A stretch of 64,000 nucleotides of DNA from Cytauxzoon felis (GCA_020283715.1 JAIQCW010000192.1:33597-97596); one strand, 5' to 3'; counted from the first letter of the stretch, positions 25,201-36,140 are shown. Program-made: numbers and translations. Notes: a model not told the origin generated them from the letters alone.

Positions 25201-26233
25201 AATTAGATATAAAAGAATTATCAATATCCTTAACATTATAACTCAAATCAATAGAATAAGATATTAAAGGATTAGATAATGTTGTACCAGATAAATGATT
25301 ATATATTACATCCAATAATGTAGTCTTACCAGCACCATTATTACCAATCATACCAACACATTCACCAACATTTAATTTAAATGATACATTATCAAATAAT
25401 ATACGATCACCCAATGATATATCAACAGATCTAACATCTAATAATACACCACTAGTAATCTGACTAGATGATGGAAATATATTAGTTATACCCGGAAAAG
25501 ATCTACGAAAACTCTCAATTGAATCATCCAATGAATTATCCATATCCATAGAAGATATAATATCAGCACCTTCTATACTCGATGTTCCACTCGAGGTTAC
25601 AACCTTGTTTTCGTCTTGCAGACGGCTTCCTTTATTTACCTCCCCCTTCGCTTCCCTGAGATCAGCTGCGGATAGTCCACTTGAGGTCCAGTACTTATCA
25701 CCACCTTCCATTCCACTCGCCGTGGCGGCCTCTCTATTTACCTCACCTCGACTCCCATTGATCGTCTCGGATTCTTCGCCACGATCTCCGGGAGTGGCAT
25801 TACTCTTTAGAGATAGGTAATTAGAAGAGCTCTCTGCAAGAGAAGGAGAGGTGGATTGGACCTCAGGTGGAGAATAGCTATCTACGAGAGGAAGATTATG
25901 TATTCCGGTTGGTGATGTTTCGTCTTGCAGACAGCTTCTTCTATTTAGTTCTCCCTTCGCTTCCCGTAGATCAGCTACGGGTAGTAAGGTTGAGGAAACA
26001 TCTCGATTCTTTGATGAAATTGTGATTACTTTTGAGTAATTGCGATATTTAGTCCAGGCATAACGTCGATGTCTAGTGTCATTTAAGTTATTGATCCAAG
26101 TAACAGCGTAATTAATCGACGTTCGTGTCCAAGCGGTACTCTTAATATTATACAATCCATTCTTCGTGAATAATGGATTCTTAACAGCAAAAATTAAAGA
26201 CAAATTTATTATAATGAGTTTAAAAATTGTCAT
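22298..26233 (-). CDS. ABCF-type ATPase with two ABC cassettes, probably apicoplast-targeted, interrupted by frameshift(s)
   Basis: The first frame (24023-26233) begins with a signal peptide (MTIFKLIIINLSLIFAV) and a basic, Asn/Thr-rich transit-like stretch. It has cassette 1: Walker A MIGNNGAGKTTLLD, signature NTLSDGYKMRIYL and Walker B LLLLDEPTNNLD. The second frame (22298-23839) has cassette 2: LLGNNGIGKSTLLKLLY, ELSYGERSRLLLS and YILLDEPTNHLD. Between them the coding continues in a shifted frame (NINILNNDLNNLLKYNK), with frame changes at runs of eight A. A second possible repair is a GTACAC...TTAG intron near 23970. Two cassettes joined by a short linker without membrane helices is the ABCF (ribosome-associated) layout. 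Three insertions swell the protein: repeat clusters at 25580-25995 and 23030-23600, and a Ser/Leu/Arg-rich minisatellite at 24660-25130. Confidence 0.75.
23030..23600 (-). repeat. Exonic mosaic repeat cluster in ABCF cassette 2
   Basis: On the coding strand: A, C, A, B, E, D (GAC/GTC), C, A, D, B, A, C, several F units, A, D and B. All are in frame ([33 protein letters not shown]). It lies just after the Walker A region and inserts about 190 residues. Confidence 0.9.
24660..25130 (-). repeat. Ser/Leu/Arg-rich minisatellite in ABCF
   Basis: Tandem imperfect units matching the 17540-17625 minisatellite but read from the opposite strand, giving SSLRSELPSSLRS-type peptide between the first Walker A and the signature motif. 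Confidence 0.8.
25580..25995 (-). repeat. Exonic mosaic repeat cluster near the ABCF N-terminus
   Basis: On the coding strand: D, B, A, B, E, D (GAC/GTC type), C, A, D, B, A. In frame throughout, placed between the transit-like leader and cassette 1. Confidence 0.9.
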
Positions 26234-26592
26234 TAGACTACATTTTCAGCCGAAGGTTAAAAAAATGATGAGATTACATAACAATGAGTATTTAGACACT
26301 AGAAATTATAATTTTACAGTACAATAGATGAAATTAACCGATAATAAATGAAGAAGAAATGTTTATATATTATAAATACTAATTTAGACAGTAAAAATCA
26401 CTAATAATTTCTGAATGACAAATTTTGAACCATCAGAAGGTGATATATTCTAATAATGTCATTTAAATAATACATCTCATAAAATATAATATACATCATA
26501 AATTTGAAGACTTGATAGCAACATTATAAAGGAAGGACCTGATGCATCAGTCACCACACATATAATCAGTTGTATTAAGACTCGATCCTACA

Positions 26593-27739
26593 ATGCGTTT
26601 TTTCCATTGTATATCGAGTGGATTTACTCGTTATATTTTTGGTAGTAGATTACAATCATCTACTTTATCAGAGTCATTCTATAAGTTTGGGGTAAGTTTA
26701 ATACTTATATTTCATTATAATACTAACAGAAGGAAAATTTTGGTTACAACTATCGCAATTTCAGTACAAATTTTAAAGATAATGAATTGTTAAACGATTG
26801 GCGTAATTATCGTGAAGTGTCATCAAAATTACTTTCTAGTAGTGTTAAACTTAAATATTCTTACGATCCTGAAAAATTTATTAAATATCCCAAATCATAC
26901 GATCAGAAATTAAAAGAGGATGCTAAATTTACCAAATGTCTGAGTCTTAGCCCACTTTTCACACATTATGCTAATCCATTGTCTATGCTTACATTCGCTA
27001 CCAAATATCTACTAAGCTTCAGATTCCTCTTCATATATATGGCCAGAACCACATTCCAAGTTTGTTTACACTAAAGAATATCACAGTTAATATATTGTCT
27101 ACTACACTCGAGGTCCAATCACTACTTTCACCTCCTCCACTCGCCGTTGTCTTGCAGACAGCTTCTCTATTTACTTCCCCTCGGATTCCCGTATATCATC
27201 CTCGGTATAATGTCTACCCAGAAGAACGTAAATGTTCAACCCCTAAGAACAGGAATTCTACCCGGAGGAACAGACCTCACCTGATGTTATAATCAATGTT
27301 CCACTAGCCTGAAGGCTTCTCCACCTGAGGTCGTCTTGCAGACAGCTCTTCTAATTACCTATCTCTAAAGAGTATAGCCACTCCCGGAGATCGTGGCAGA
27401 AGGTAGTGTTGTAACCTCAGGTGGAACCCGTAGCTGATCTCAGGGAAGCGGAGGGGAAGTAAATAGAAGAGCCACCACGGCTAGTGGAATGAAGAGTAGG
27501 AATGTAACCTCGAGTGGATTTTGATGATTGAAATATAAATTTATATTATATAGGCGGTTCGTCCTTTATTAGCATTTTGTTTATTTGGTGAGATAATGAA
27601 ATTGGTATTGGCGAATATAAGTGGTGCATTACCGGCATATTTATTTTCATTTGTTCTTGCATTTGAAGTATTATATTTTTTTTTACAGTGTTTTATATCA
27701 TATACATTTTTGATGATGTTTTTTACAGTAATGTTTTAA
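26593..27739 (+). CDS. Candidate nuclear-encoded mitochondrial ATP synthase subunit a
   Basis: Three exons: MRFFHCISSGFTRYIFGS (a mitochondrial-type leader), then about 100 residues containing LLNDWRNYREVSSKLL and the membrane segment LTFATKYLLSFRFLFIYMA. After an intron of about 490 nt holding a repeat cluster comes the last exon: AVRPLLAFCLFGEIMKLVL, ANISGALPAYLFSFVLAFEV and LYFFLQCFISYTFLMMFF. The last exon resembles the final two helices of F0 subunit a: an Arg in the penultimate helix, AN-x-SG after it, then FE...LQ in the last helix. In apicomplexans this subunit is encoded in the nucleus, not in the small mitochondrial genome. This is inference from pattern, and the protein could be another inner-membrane subunit. 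Confidence 0.55.
27110..27515. repeat. Mosaic repeat cluster in the intron of the subunit a candidate
   Basis: A, C, B, D (GGAT/ATCC), F units, A, C, A, B, forward E, reversed A, D, C and A. Confidence 0.88.
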
Positions 27740-27769
27740 TTATGATTATATTATAATAAATTAAAATAA

Positions 27770-29265
27770 TATGTTAAAGAGATTAGTAGAAGAGGATGTA
27801 TTGATATTATCATCAATGCGTATATGTATAGGATTACGTATAATAGAATGTGAGAATGGTATATTAACAACATGTCGTATAAAATATAAAATAATTGGTG
27901 ATGAATTAAAATATATTTATATTAATAATATAACAGATATAAAATTAATAAAAAATTTTTAAAGAATATTTATATATAAAATGTGGTAATAATATATTTA
28001 ATATAATTACAGATAATTTAAATATATTTTATAATGAATTATTACGTTTAATTAAATTAAATAATGAATTTATAATTTTAACTAAATCTGATAATATAGG
28101 TGGATTATCTAGAATATTATCATCATATAAAGATCGTAAAATTGAATCTGAATCATTACATACTATAGCATTACATGATCTTGATGTACTTAAAAATAAA
28201 TGCCAACAATTACTCAATCTTATTAAAAAAGTTAAAAAAAATAATACAAATAATGGTAATATTACATCATTATTCAAACAATTAGGTATCAATAATGTAT
28301 TCCAATCTATCGATAATCAAACAAATCTTATGTCTACCAAAAGTACTCTACCTGAGGTCCAATCCAACTCTGATCCACCTGAGGTCCAATCCAACTCTGA
28401 TCCACCTGAGGTCCAATCCAACTCTGATCCACCTGAGGTCCAATCCACCTCGTCTTCCACTAGGCGTGGAGCCTCTTCTAATTTGTTATCCCTAAAGGGT
28501 AGAGCCACTCCCGGAGATCGTGGCGAAGGTAATTTGGAAGAACAGGAAATGTTAACCCCTAAGAACGAAGATGATAAACCCGGAAGAACAGAGATTGTCA
28601 ACCCGGAGGAACAGAAAATGTCTACCCCTAAGAACGAAAATGTTCAACCCGGAGGAACAGAGAATGTTAACCCGGAAGAACAGGAAGTTAGTGATTTAAC
28701 CTCAAGTGGAAGTGGAATACCTGGAAGCGATCCACGGGAGCTGGAAGGGGAAGTAAATAAGGAAGCTGTCTGCAAGACGACCTCAAGTGGAACTGCGAGT
28801 GGACTTCAGGTGGAGACAGGTTCATGTGTACTTGATATACATCCAAATGACGGTACATTGATTGAGGTATTGGATAGATTATTGGATGTGAATGAGATTG
28901 TATTATTAATGGATTTATATTGTTGTGTTAATAAATTGGTTTTGTGTGATTTATATAGTCCAAATGATTTATATAATTCAGTAATGAAATTGACATCTAT
29001 GGGTAATTATAAATTGATTAGTATTAAAGGTATGCAATTAATTACTAAAAGTAAAAGTAATGAATCAGATTATTATAAAGATGTTATTGATATTATTAAT
29101 CAACATGGTCCAATCACAACATTTGAATTCTCTAAAATTAAAGATATCTCAATCACATTAGCCGAAGTCAAAATCCATATCGCCGAAACTCTAGGACTCA
29201 TCGTACGTGATGAATCAATCGAACAAGTACTATATTATAAAAATAATCTACTCAAAAGTAACTAA
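27770..29265 (+). CDS. VPS36: ESCRT-II subunit VPS36 with a large in-frame repeat insertion; frame broken near 27950
   Basis: The C-terminal winged-helix region matches VPS36: LLMDLYCCVNKLVLCDLYSP, NDLYNSVMKLTSMGNYKLIS, then IINQHGPITTFEFSKIKD, LAEVKIHIAETLGLIVRDES and IEQVLYYKNNLL. The N-terminus (MLKRLVEEDVLILSSMR) looks like a reduced GLUE-type domain. VPS36 is part of ESCRT-II, which sorts ubiquitinated membrane proteins. Residues encoded by 28345-28815 are entirely repeat-derived (about 155 residues) and sit in the linker between the two domains. They start with four tandem copies of PPEVQSNSD-type units. The first frame stops at 27961 (KLIKNF). Coding resumes one frame over as EYLYIKCG and then across a 26-nt intron, so a one-base indel in an A/T run is likely. 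Confidence 0.8.
28345..28815 (+). repeat. Exonic mosaic repeat cluster in VPS36, with tandem A units
   Basis: Four tandem 27-bp units carrying ACCTGAGGTCCAATCC, then C, E (CCCT-AA-AGGG stem), a long F array, reversed A, D (GATCCACGGGA loop), B and A. In frame for about 155 residues. Confidence 0.92.
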
Positions 29266-29324
29266 TTTTATACCAAATTATATTACATTATACTCAGTAA
29301 TCCTTCGTGATATCAACTCTGAAG

Positions 29325-29620
29325 TACAATCCAACCCTTATCCACCCGAGGTTACAACCACCTTGCATTCTCTTGCAGAGAGCTCTTCCAATTCACTCCC
29401 CGTAAACGGTAATGCCACTCCCAGAGATCGTGGCGGAGGTTGAAGTCAGTGATTGGACCTCAAGTGGAAGTGAATTACCCGTAGCTGATCTCAGGGAAGC
29501 GGAGGGGGAGATAAATAAAGAGAGCTGTCTGCAAGACCGACCTCAGGTGGAGAGATGTCAAGACAAGAAAAGGACCTCAGGTGACAGTGTAAGAGAGGTA
29601 GATGAAACTTCAAGTGGAGA
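29325..29620. repeat. Mosaic repeat cluster after VPS36
   Basis: A, B (TCTCT-TGC-AGAGA), E with the CCGT-AA-ACGG stem, reversed A, D (GCT/AGC), B and A. It ends 10 bp before the stop codon of the coiled-coil gene. Confidence 0.88.
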
Positions 29621-29629
29621 TTAAAGAAA

Positions 29630-30005
29630 TTAGTGCTTCTTAATGTTGTTGAGGTGGTTATGGATTTGATCGATTTGATGCTTCTTTCTTCTAATAACTA
29701 CTTCATTTTCTTGAATAGCGTTCTCGAGTTCGGCATCGTAGCTTTCCTAAAGGTGTTATAATTGATGATAATTTCGGCATACATTTAGCACATTTCTTAT
29801 ATATTTATTGGAATCTTCTATAAATTTATAATATTAATGTAAGTGATAGAGATAAAATACCAAGTTTATCTACAGCTCTTTCTAACTCTGATAGTATATC
29901 ATTGCATGTCTGGATATTATCTGGTAATGTCAAATTCCAATTCATTGACAGTTGCGATTCTATATTGTGACATCTCTTGTTATTTAAATAAACCTCTACC
30001 ATCAT
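29630..30005 (-). CDS. Small coiled-coil protein
   Basis: Three exons join in phase across introns of about 43 and 35 nt to give about 98 residues. It starts MMVEVYLNNKRCHNIESQLS, continues DILSELERAVDKLEDSNKY, then DAELENAIQENEVVIRRKK and ends IDQIHNHLNNIKKH. It is almost all helix with heptad-like spacing and no membrane segment. The size and pattern recall subunits of large coiled-coil assemblies, such as Mediator subunits or the C-terminal domain of NSP1/Nup62-type nucleoporins, but I cannot decide. It is divergent from CBP20, whose start is 135 bp away, so the two probably share an upstream region. Confidence 0.6.
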
Positions 30006-30139
30006 CTAAGAGTATTGATGATTACTTACACTTCTACAGTAATAACTCTCATATAACCCACAACAAGCCCAGGCAAATCTAAACACCTAGCCCAATCTCA
30101 AATACCTTAATAGCCTCAATTTATATATATATTTAAAAA

Positions 30140-30720
30140 ATGTCACATTTATATCAAAGTATATCAAATAATAAAGTTTATTGGGATAAAAAGACTTGTA
30201 ATAGTTTGGAGCAATGGAATAGTAAAATCGCAAACTCCTCTACTGTATATGTAGGCAATTTAGCCTTTACAACATCAGAGGAAAGAATTCACGAGGTATA
30301 TTTGATATAATTCGTCATTAATTTCCATATTTTACTATACAAAATAATAATGTTTATCCATAGGTACTTCAAGGCGCTGGTGAAATTGATAGGATAGTAT
30401 TAGGCCTCAATAGTATTCAAAAAAGCCCATGCGGATTCGCATTTGTAGTATATAAAAATAAGGAATCGGCTAAGCGTGCCGTAGGAATGTTTAAAGGCTG
30501 TGTAATCGACAGAAGAATTATAAGAGTTGACGCTGACCCCGGTGATAACATAGATACAGATAGGAGATTAGCTAGAGGTATTAACGGATACCAATGGAGA
30601 GACGCGTTCAGGACAGAATTCGATACAAGTCGCGGTGGTCAAGGCCTAGGACTCGATCACGATAAAATCCTCACAGATAGACTCGATCCCCTTACCACTA
30701 CTGCCACCACACTGTTATAA
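30140..30720 (+). CDS. CBP20: Nuclear cap-binding protein subunit 2 (CBP20)
   Basis: CBP20 binds the m7G cap of nuclear transcripts together with CBP80. Two exons (30140-30295, 30364-30720) are joined by a 68-nt intron. The N-terminus has the family's YWDKKTCNSLEQWN, the aromatic region that stacks on the cap. The RRM follows with RNP2 TVYVGNLAFTT and RNP1 PCGFAFVVYKNKESAKRA. The C-terminus has IRVDADPGDNIDTDRRLARG and the Arg/Gly tail (DTSRGGQGLG) typical of the family. Length of about 170 residues is normal. The frame is intact. Confidence 0.93.
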
Positions 30721-30759
30721 TCATTAATAGAACATAACGACAAAGATATTGAGGTCCTT

Positions 30760-31055
30760 AGGTCCTTTCCCTCCACTGCATGGAGCTCTTATTCACTCGA
30801 GGTCCATCCTGCCGTCAGCTCTTCTATTTACCCATCTCTAAAGAGTATAGCCACTCCCAGAGATCGTGGCAGTGAGAAGGTAGTGATGAAGGTTGTGATG
30901 GATCATCCATCATGGGAATGATGGAAGATGGTGCTAAGGATGTATTGGATGTAACCTCAAGTGGAATACCCGCAGCTGATCTAAGGGAAGCGGAGGGGGA
31001 AGTAAATAGAGAAGCTCCATGCAATGGAAGTAAAGGACCTCAGGTGGAGTAATCA
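30760..31055. repeat. Mosaic repeat cluster between CBP20 and adenylate kinase
   Basis: C (CATGGAG), A, B, forward E, G module, reversed A, D (GCT/AGC) and C (CATGCAATGG), A. Fills the convergent 3' spacer. Confidence 0.88.
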
Positions 31056-31070
31056 CTGCGTTAATTCAAA

Positions 31071-32209
31071 TTAATTTATTGGTGCAGGTGTGTTTTGTGA
31101 GAGGTACGTATCGATTAATGTCTTTAGGGCTGGGAAATCTGACACACCGCGCTTGATTTCAAAGTTGATTAGCGGGTTCTGAGAAGAAATGATGTTTGGG
31201 GTATTTTAAATTACCTTTGATAATAATTCTGATATTTGATTATAATTTTCTTGATATATTTTTAATCTCTCCTCAATTACTGTTATTGTATCATCAGATC
31301 TGACCTTTAAATCACTACAGCCTTTACACTGGAGATTATAAGAATGTTAGACGATATGAGTATAAATACCTTCTTGAGATCCTCTTCTGTCGGTAACAAC
31401 GGGTCCATGTCATATTCACCATCCTTAATACTAGATACATTATATACACGATTACATATAGTACAAATCTACAAATGAAAATATAATGGTAGGGGCATGA
31501 AATAAATATAGGAAGGATCACTTGAAGTCCATTTTTTGTCTTGCAGACGGCCTCCTTTATTTACTCACCTCGACTCCCATAGATCGTCTCGGATTTATCG
31601 CCACGATCTCCGGGAGTGGCTATACTCTTTAGAGATAGGTAAATGGAAGAGCTGACGGCAGGATGGACCTCGTGTAGAGTGGCAGAACGAAGAATGATAG
31701 AGGTGATTGTTGGCGATATATGGTATAATCTCTATCAGCTTACCCTTCTTCCTAGTAGTCTCGAGGTTAGATGTGTTTTATTGAGGGTTAAATTAACAGT
31801 TAATATGTGAGAGTCTAGTGAAGATGCAATGTTTAGCAGGTATTCAGCTTGGCTTTTGGTACGGGGAAAGCCATCGAGGATAACATTAACAGAAGAAGAA
31901 CATAATTTATCACTGAATGATTTGTATGTTAAATAAATGTATATTTAGTGATAATAAACCTCACAAGTTTAATTAATATATCATCAGAAATTAGTAGACC
32001 CTTAGACATGGTCTCTAAGCAAGATTTGTACTCCTTCTTAAGTAACTCGCCTATTTATTCAATATATTAATGGTCTATAATCAGTCAATACCCGTAATAA
32101 TCTGTTCGTATTTGTACTCTTTAGATAACATCTTTCCAAATGTCCCTTTACCGACACCTGGTGATCCAAACAGGACCATAAATACTCTCTTATCACTTAA
32201 TTTTGGCAT
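31071..32209 (-). CDS. Adenylate kinase with zinc-knuckle LID
   Basis: It transfers phosphate between ATP and AMP (or GTP and AMP in the AK3 type). It starts MPKLSDKRVFMVLFGSPGVG with the P-loop GSPGVGKGTFGKML. NMP-binding and hinge motifs follow (VILDGFPRTKSQAEYLLN). The LID has two Cys pairs, ICTICNRVYN and KKCKGCSDLK, a structural zinc site seen in long-type adenylate kinases. VRSDDTITVIEERLKIYQ is the usual post-LID segment. The gene ends YLSQNTPAPIN. Several introns are short, but one between the RR-containing helix and the LID is enlarged by a repeat cluster at 31512-31715. No organelle leader is evident at this ATG. Confidence 0.88.
31512..31715. repeat. Mosaic repeat cluster in adenylate kinase intron
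   Basis: A, B, D with GAC/GTC arms, reversed E, B and A, between the NMP-binding exon and the zinc-knuckle exon. Confidence 0.88.
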
Positions 32210-32378
32210 GATAATATTAATTCTACAATTAAAGTAACTAAGTTCCTCTCAAATTCCCACATTATGTATGAACCTTCCGTTCAATGGTATGAATGGGGTA
32301 TGGATAAAAAATTTACGAATCAATATAAAATCACTTTAAATTTTTTATCCATTAATTATTCATTAATCTTCAATTAAA

Positions 32379-32795
32379 ATGGTAAGTTTATACGTCATGT
32401 CGTTGTTGGATTATAATTATTTCCAGGAGAAGATCAAGGTCTTCGAGTTGCGCAATAAAACAGATGCTGAACTTTTAAAGCAGTTGGATGAATTAAAGCA
32501 AGAGTTGGCTACATTTAGGGTGTCAAAAATCACTGCAACTAGTACGCCAAAGTTATCGAAGATAACAGTTATACGTAAGGCAATCGCAAGGGTATTAACT
32601 GTTTACAATCAGCGTAAAAAAGAGGAGGCCCGTAAAAAATTCAAAAAACTATCGAAAACACCTTTAAACCTCAGGCCTAGATTAACAAGGGCTAAACGCA
32701 AGGCATTGACACCAAAACAGAAGCAAATCAAGTCTATTAAGGAACGTAAGAGATCAGAGAATATACCGAAACGTAAATATGCACTTTTAGCCTAG
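32379..32795 (+). CDS. RPL35: Cytosolic ribosomal protein uL29 (L35)
   Basis: Exon 1 is the initiator ATG alone (32379-32381), followed by a GTAAGT donor. Exon 2 starts at 32427 after TTTCCAG and reads [20 protein letters not shown], then [35 protein letters not shown] and ends KRKYALLA. This matches eukaryotic L35 throughout at about 120 residues. Reading straight through the intron would add [16 protein letters not shown], which is not family-like. The conserved domain begins exactly at exon 2. The promoter is shared with adenylate kinase, whose start lies 170 bp to the left on the other strand. Confidence 0.93.
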   Translation: MVSLYVMSLLDYNYFQEKIKVFELRNKTDAELLKQLDELKQELATFRVSKITATSTPKLSKITVIRKAIARVLTVYNQRKKEEARKKFKKLSKTPLNLRPRLTRAKRKALTPKQKQIKSIKERKRSENIPKRKYALLA

Positions 32796-32928
32796 ATTTA
32801 ATTCTTTATAATGTCTTGTACTATTTATATGCATCTGCTTTCATGGATCTTGTCTCTGCTGTGCCGACCTTCTTATGTGGTGTTTGTCTGATGCCAAGCA
32901 TTTAGTGTTAATTTGCAAATTTATCAAG

Positions 32929-34220
32929 ATGGACAATACATTATCATCAAAGTTAGGATTATCTGATGTTTCAAGTGAGGTGAGTTTGAATTTGTTATTT
33001 TTTATAGCGTAATTTACCTATAGCTGGCTGGCAAGCGCGTTATAGTACGTGTCGATTACAATGTGCCAATGAAAGATGGGAAGGTAACAGATGCTACTCG
33101 TATAAAGGCTACAGTTCCTACATTAACGTATTTATTGGATCATAAAGTAAAATCATTGGTATTAATGTCACATTGTGGCAGACCAGATGGTGAAGTTAAT
33201 TTAAAGTATACCTTGAGACCAGTAGTAGAAGTATTATCATCTTTATTGGGATGTGAAGTGAAATTTCTTGAAGATTGTGTTGGTGAGAGTGTAGAAGAGT
33301 TTTGTAAGGATCCAAAAGAAGGTACAATTGTATTATTGGAGAATTTAAGATTTCATCCTGAAGAAGAAGGTGTAAAAAATAAGCAAAATGTAGATGAAGC
33401 ATTAGTATTAAAGTTTAGAGAATCGTTGAGTAAATTGGGTGATGTATATGTTAATGATGCATTTGGTACAGCCCATAGACCACATAGTTCAATGGTTGGT
33501 GTTAATTTACCTTTACGTGTAGCTGGATTTTTGATGAAGAGAGAATTAGATTATTTTGCTAAAGCATTGGAATCACCACAGAGACCATTTTTATCAATTT
33601 TAGGTGGAGCTAAAATTAAAGATAAGATTAAATTGATAATGGCATTGCTTGAAAAGGTAAATGTATTAATAATTGGTGGTGGTATGAGTTATACCTTTAA
33701 AAAAGTTCTAGAAGATATGGCAATTGGTGATTCATTATTTGATGAAGATAGTGTACCAATCGTTAGTGAAATTGTAGCCAAAGCTAAAAAATTTGGTGTT
33801 GAAATTGTATTACCTGTAGATTTCGTTATTACCGATCAATTCTCTAATAATGGACAAACTAAAGTTGTTTCTGATACTGAAGGTATATCAAATGGATGGA
33901 TGGGACTTGATTGTGGACCAAAATCTACAGAGAAATTCAACACATTTATCTCCAATGCTAAAACTATTGTATGGAATGGACCACTAGGTGTATTCGAATT
34001 TCCAAATTTCGCTAATGGAAGTATCACCACATTAGATAATGTCATTAGTGCAACCAAAAATGGTGCCACCAGTATCATCGGTGGTGGTGATACCGCTGCA
34101 TTAGCCGAACAAACAGGTAGATCAACACAATTCAGTCATGTCTCCACCGGTGGTGGAGCATCATTAGAACTACTCGAAGGGAAAGTATTACCAGGCGTCG
34201 CTTATCTCACCAATAAATAA
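32929..34220 (+). CDS. PGK: Phosphoglycerate kinase
   Basis: This is the glycolytic enzyme that makes ATP from 1,3-bisphosphoglycerate. Exon 1 (32929-32979) gives [18 protein letters not shown] 44-nt intron follows, and exon 2 (33024-34220) completes about 415 residues, full length. Motifs in order are [100 protein letters not shown] and the C-terminal [19 protein letters not shown]. The catalytic Arg and the nucleotide-binding loops are present. No leader peptide is seen, so it is cytosolic. It is the best-conserved frame in the window and has no repeat inside. Confidence 0.96.
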
Positions 34221-34267
34221 ATGAAGTATATCAAAGTCAAATGAAAGGAAGATTCTACATCGATTGG

Positions 34268-34375
34268 TACTCCACCTGAGGTCCAATCCATGTCTGTTCC
34301 ACTCGCCGTGGAGGCTTCTTCCAATTAAATCCCCGTAAACGGTAATGCCACTCCCAGAGATCGTGGTGAAGGTAT
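34268..34375 (+). repeat. Short mosaic repeat after PGK
   Basis: A, C and an E with the CCGT-AA-ACGG stem. It lacks a reverse half, so it is a half element. Confidence 0.88.
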
Positions 34376-34489
34376 CAAGCACTATATATAGTTAACCACA
34401 TAAACCCCATTAATGTCGGGTTACAGGGTCATCTTGATTAATTTATGAATAAATATCTAATGTAGTAACTTATACAATCTATATTAATA

Positions 34490-34605
34490 CATTTGAAGGA
34501 TGCAGTATATTTATATGAAGATATTGATGTATTTATATAAATATATATTATAATATATATACTATATTACTACTAACATGATGTAGAGTATACTACCTGT
34601 ATTAT
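34490..34605 (+). repeat. AT-rich repeat, copy 1
   Basis: About 115 bp that reappears inverted at about 46255-46365 with scattered mismatches. Not related to the mosaic repeats. Two copies are visible in this window. Confidence 0.65.
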
Positions 34606-34717
34606 AGTAACAGATCTATATAAATAATAATGCATCGTAAAATTATTAAAATATTACATTTAAATTATAAATGATTTAAAAGTGTATTTGTGAATAATAG
34701 TAATGATAAATATTATT

Positions 34718-34815
34718 ACCCGTAGCTGATCTCAGGGAAGCGGAGGGACAACTAAATAGAGAAGGCACCACGCCTAGTGGAAGAAGAATTGGATTGGACC
34801 TCTAGTGGAGTAGAT
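34718..34815 (-). repeat. Half mosaic repeat 3' of OGG1
   Basis: Reversed D (GCT/AGC), C (CCACGCCTAGTGG) and A. With 34268-34375 it brackets the AT-rich repeat at 34490. Confidence 0.88.
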
Positions 34816-34852
34816 AAAACCTTTTTATAGAGTATATAATTGTGTTGATAAA

Positions 34853-35821
34853 TTATAATTTGTTTCCAAGAGAGTTTATATACAAGACAGCTTGGGCCCA
34901 TCCTGCATCATTTCCAGCTCTATAATAATTATATATGAAGATTGAATAAACGTACATTTCTTTAAATGCATTTTCAACTTTATAATAATCGTCATCCCTT
35001 AATGATTTGGATAACTTTAATCCAAATAATCTGGAAATTTTTTTTAAAAAGATTTAAAACATACGTTTCTGATAGTCTCTTGACGTGAACATCGACTGGA
35101 ACAACATCACGTTTACCTAGACTATAAAGCAATACACAATCTGCAACCTTTCTACCGACACCACTATAAATGATAATAGATGATGACAATCTTCATTCAA
35201 CATACGGTAATGTAGTTAAATAATACCTAGATTCATCAGTATTCATTAATTTAAGATTATATAACCAATCAATACCAACATCTCGTAAAATATTTACAGT
35301 CTCAAATATATACCTTGACCTATATCCAAATCCCAAATCCTTCAAATCCTCTACAGATATACCCATTAATTGATCAAGCGTAGGGAATGTATAAAATGAA
35401 ACCTTTTCATTATTATAATAGGCATCCAATAAAAATGTACCGAAACGCCTCTTTAAATCAAAAATCATACGTGTTATACGTGATATATTATTATTTGCTG
35501 AACATATAAATGATATTAAACACTCAAATATATCCTGTTGTAATATCCTTACACCACTTAAAATATTAAATATCTCCACTATTTTCTTGGGACATTTATT
35601 ACGATTTATACTATAGTCGTGATTTAAATCAAAATAATACTCTAAATATGCATAATCACATTTGCCATGGATACATCTATAAAAAAAAGAAATGTTAAAT
35701 AAAAATCATCTAACTAACCTATAATATGTACCATCCTTATCCTGCTTAATCTCATAAATACTAGAACCCAAAACACCAACCCATGTATTCTCATCAACCA
35801 ATCTCCATATAAATGATTGAC
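34853..35821 (-). CDS. OGG1: 8-oxoguanine DNA glycosylase (OGG1), 5' exon not found
   Basis: It excises 8-oxoguanine from DNA. Visible exons give QSFIWRLVDENTWVGVLGSS, then FECLISFICSANNNISRITR, DLGFGYRSRYIFETV and the helix-hairpin-helix GVGRKVADCVLLYSLGKRDV. That segment has the catalytic Lys (GRK) and the Asp in VVPVDVHV. It ends AGNDAGWAQAVLYINSLGNK. The most upstream exon I can assign ends at an acceptor (CTTAG at 35822-35826) in the middle of the conserved GQSF motif. The about 350 bp between there and the neighbouring ApiAP2 gene are mostly a repeat cluster, and I see no matching first exon. The N-terminus is therefore missing, unannotated or displaced. Confidence 0.82.
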
Positions 35822-35879
35822 CTAAGAAAAATGAAGATGAAACAAAGTATCAGGATTGCACCGAGGGCCCAACCGACGA

Positions 35880-36140
35880 CCGTTCCACCTGAGGTTACAA
35901 CCACCGTTGGTCTTGCAGACAGCTCTTCCAATTACCTATCTCTAAAGAGTAGAGCCACTCCCAGAGATCGTGGCGGAGGTAGTGGTAGTGATGTAACCTC
36001 AGGTGGAGACCTCAAGTGGAATACCCGTAGCTGATCTCAGGGAAGCGGAGGGGGAAGTAAAAGGAAGAGCTGTCTGCAAGACGAAGAGAAGGTGGATTGA
36101 CCTCGGGTGAAAAAGAGGTCGTATGACCTTCGGTGGAGTG
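35880..36140. repeat. Mosaic repeat cluster upstream of OGG1's first visible exon
   Basis: A, B, forward E, two reversed A boxes, D (GCT/AGC), B and degenerate A. It occupies the place where the missing OGG1 exon should be. Confidence 0.9.

Noticed and set aside
28347..28453. CRISPR-like regular repeats
   Set aside because: The units are head-to-tail without unique spacers, code in frame and lie in a eukaryotic gene.
34380..34450. tRNA-like segment
   Set aside because: A GGGTTACAG-like stretch is present, but no acceptor stem or anticodon arm can be folded around it.
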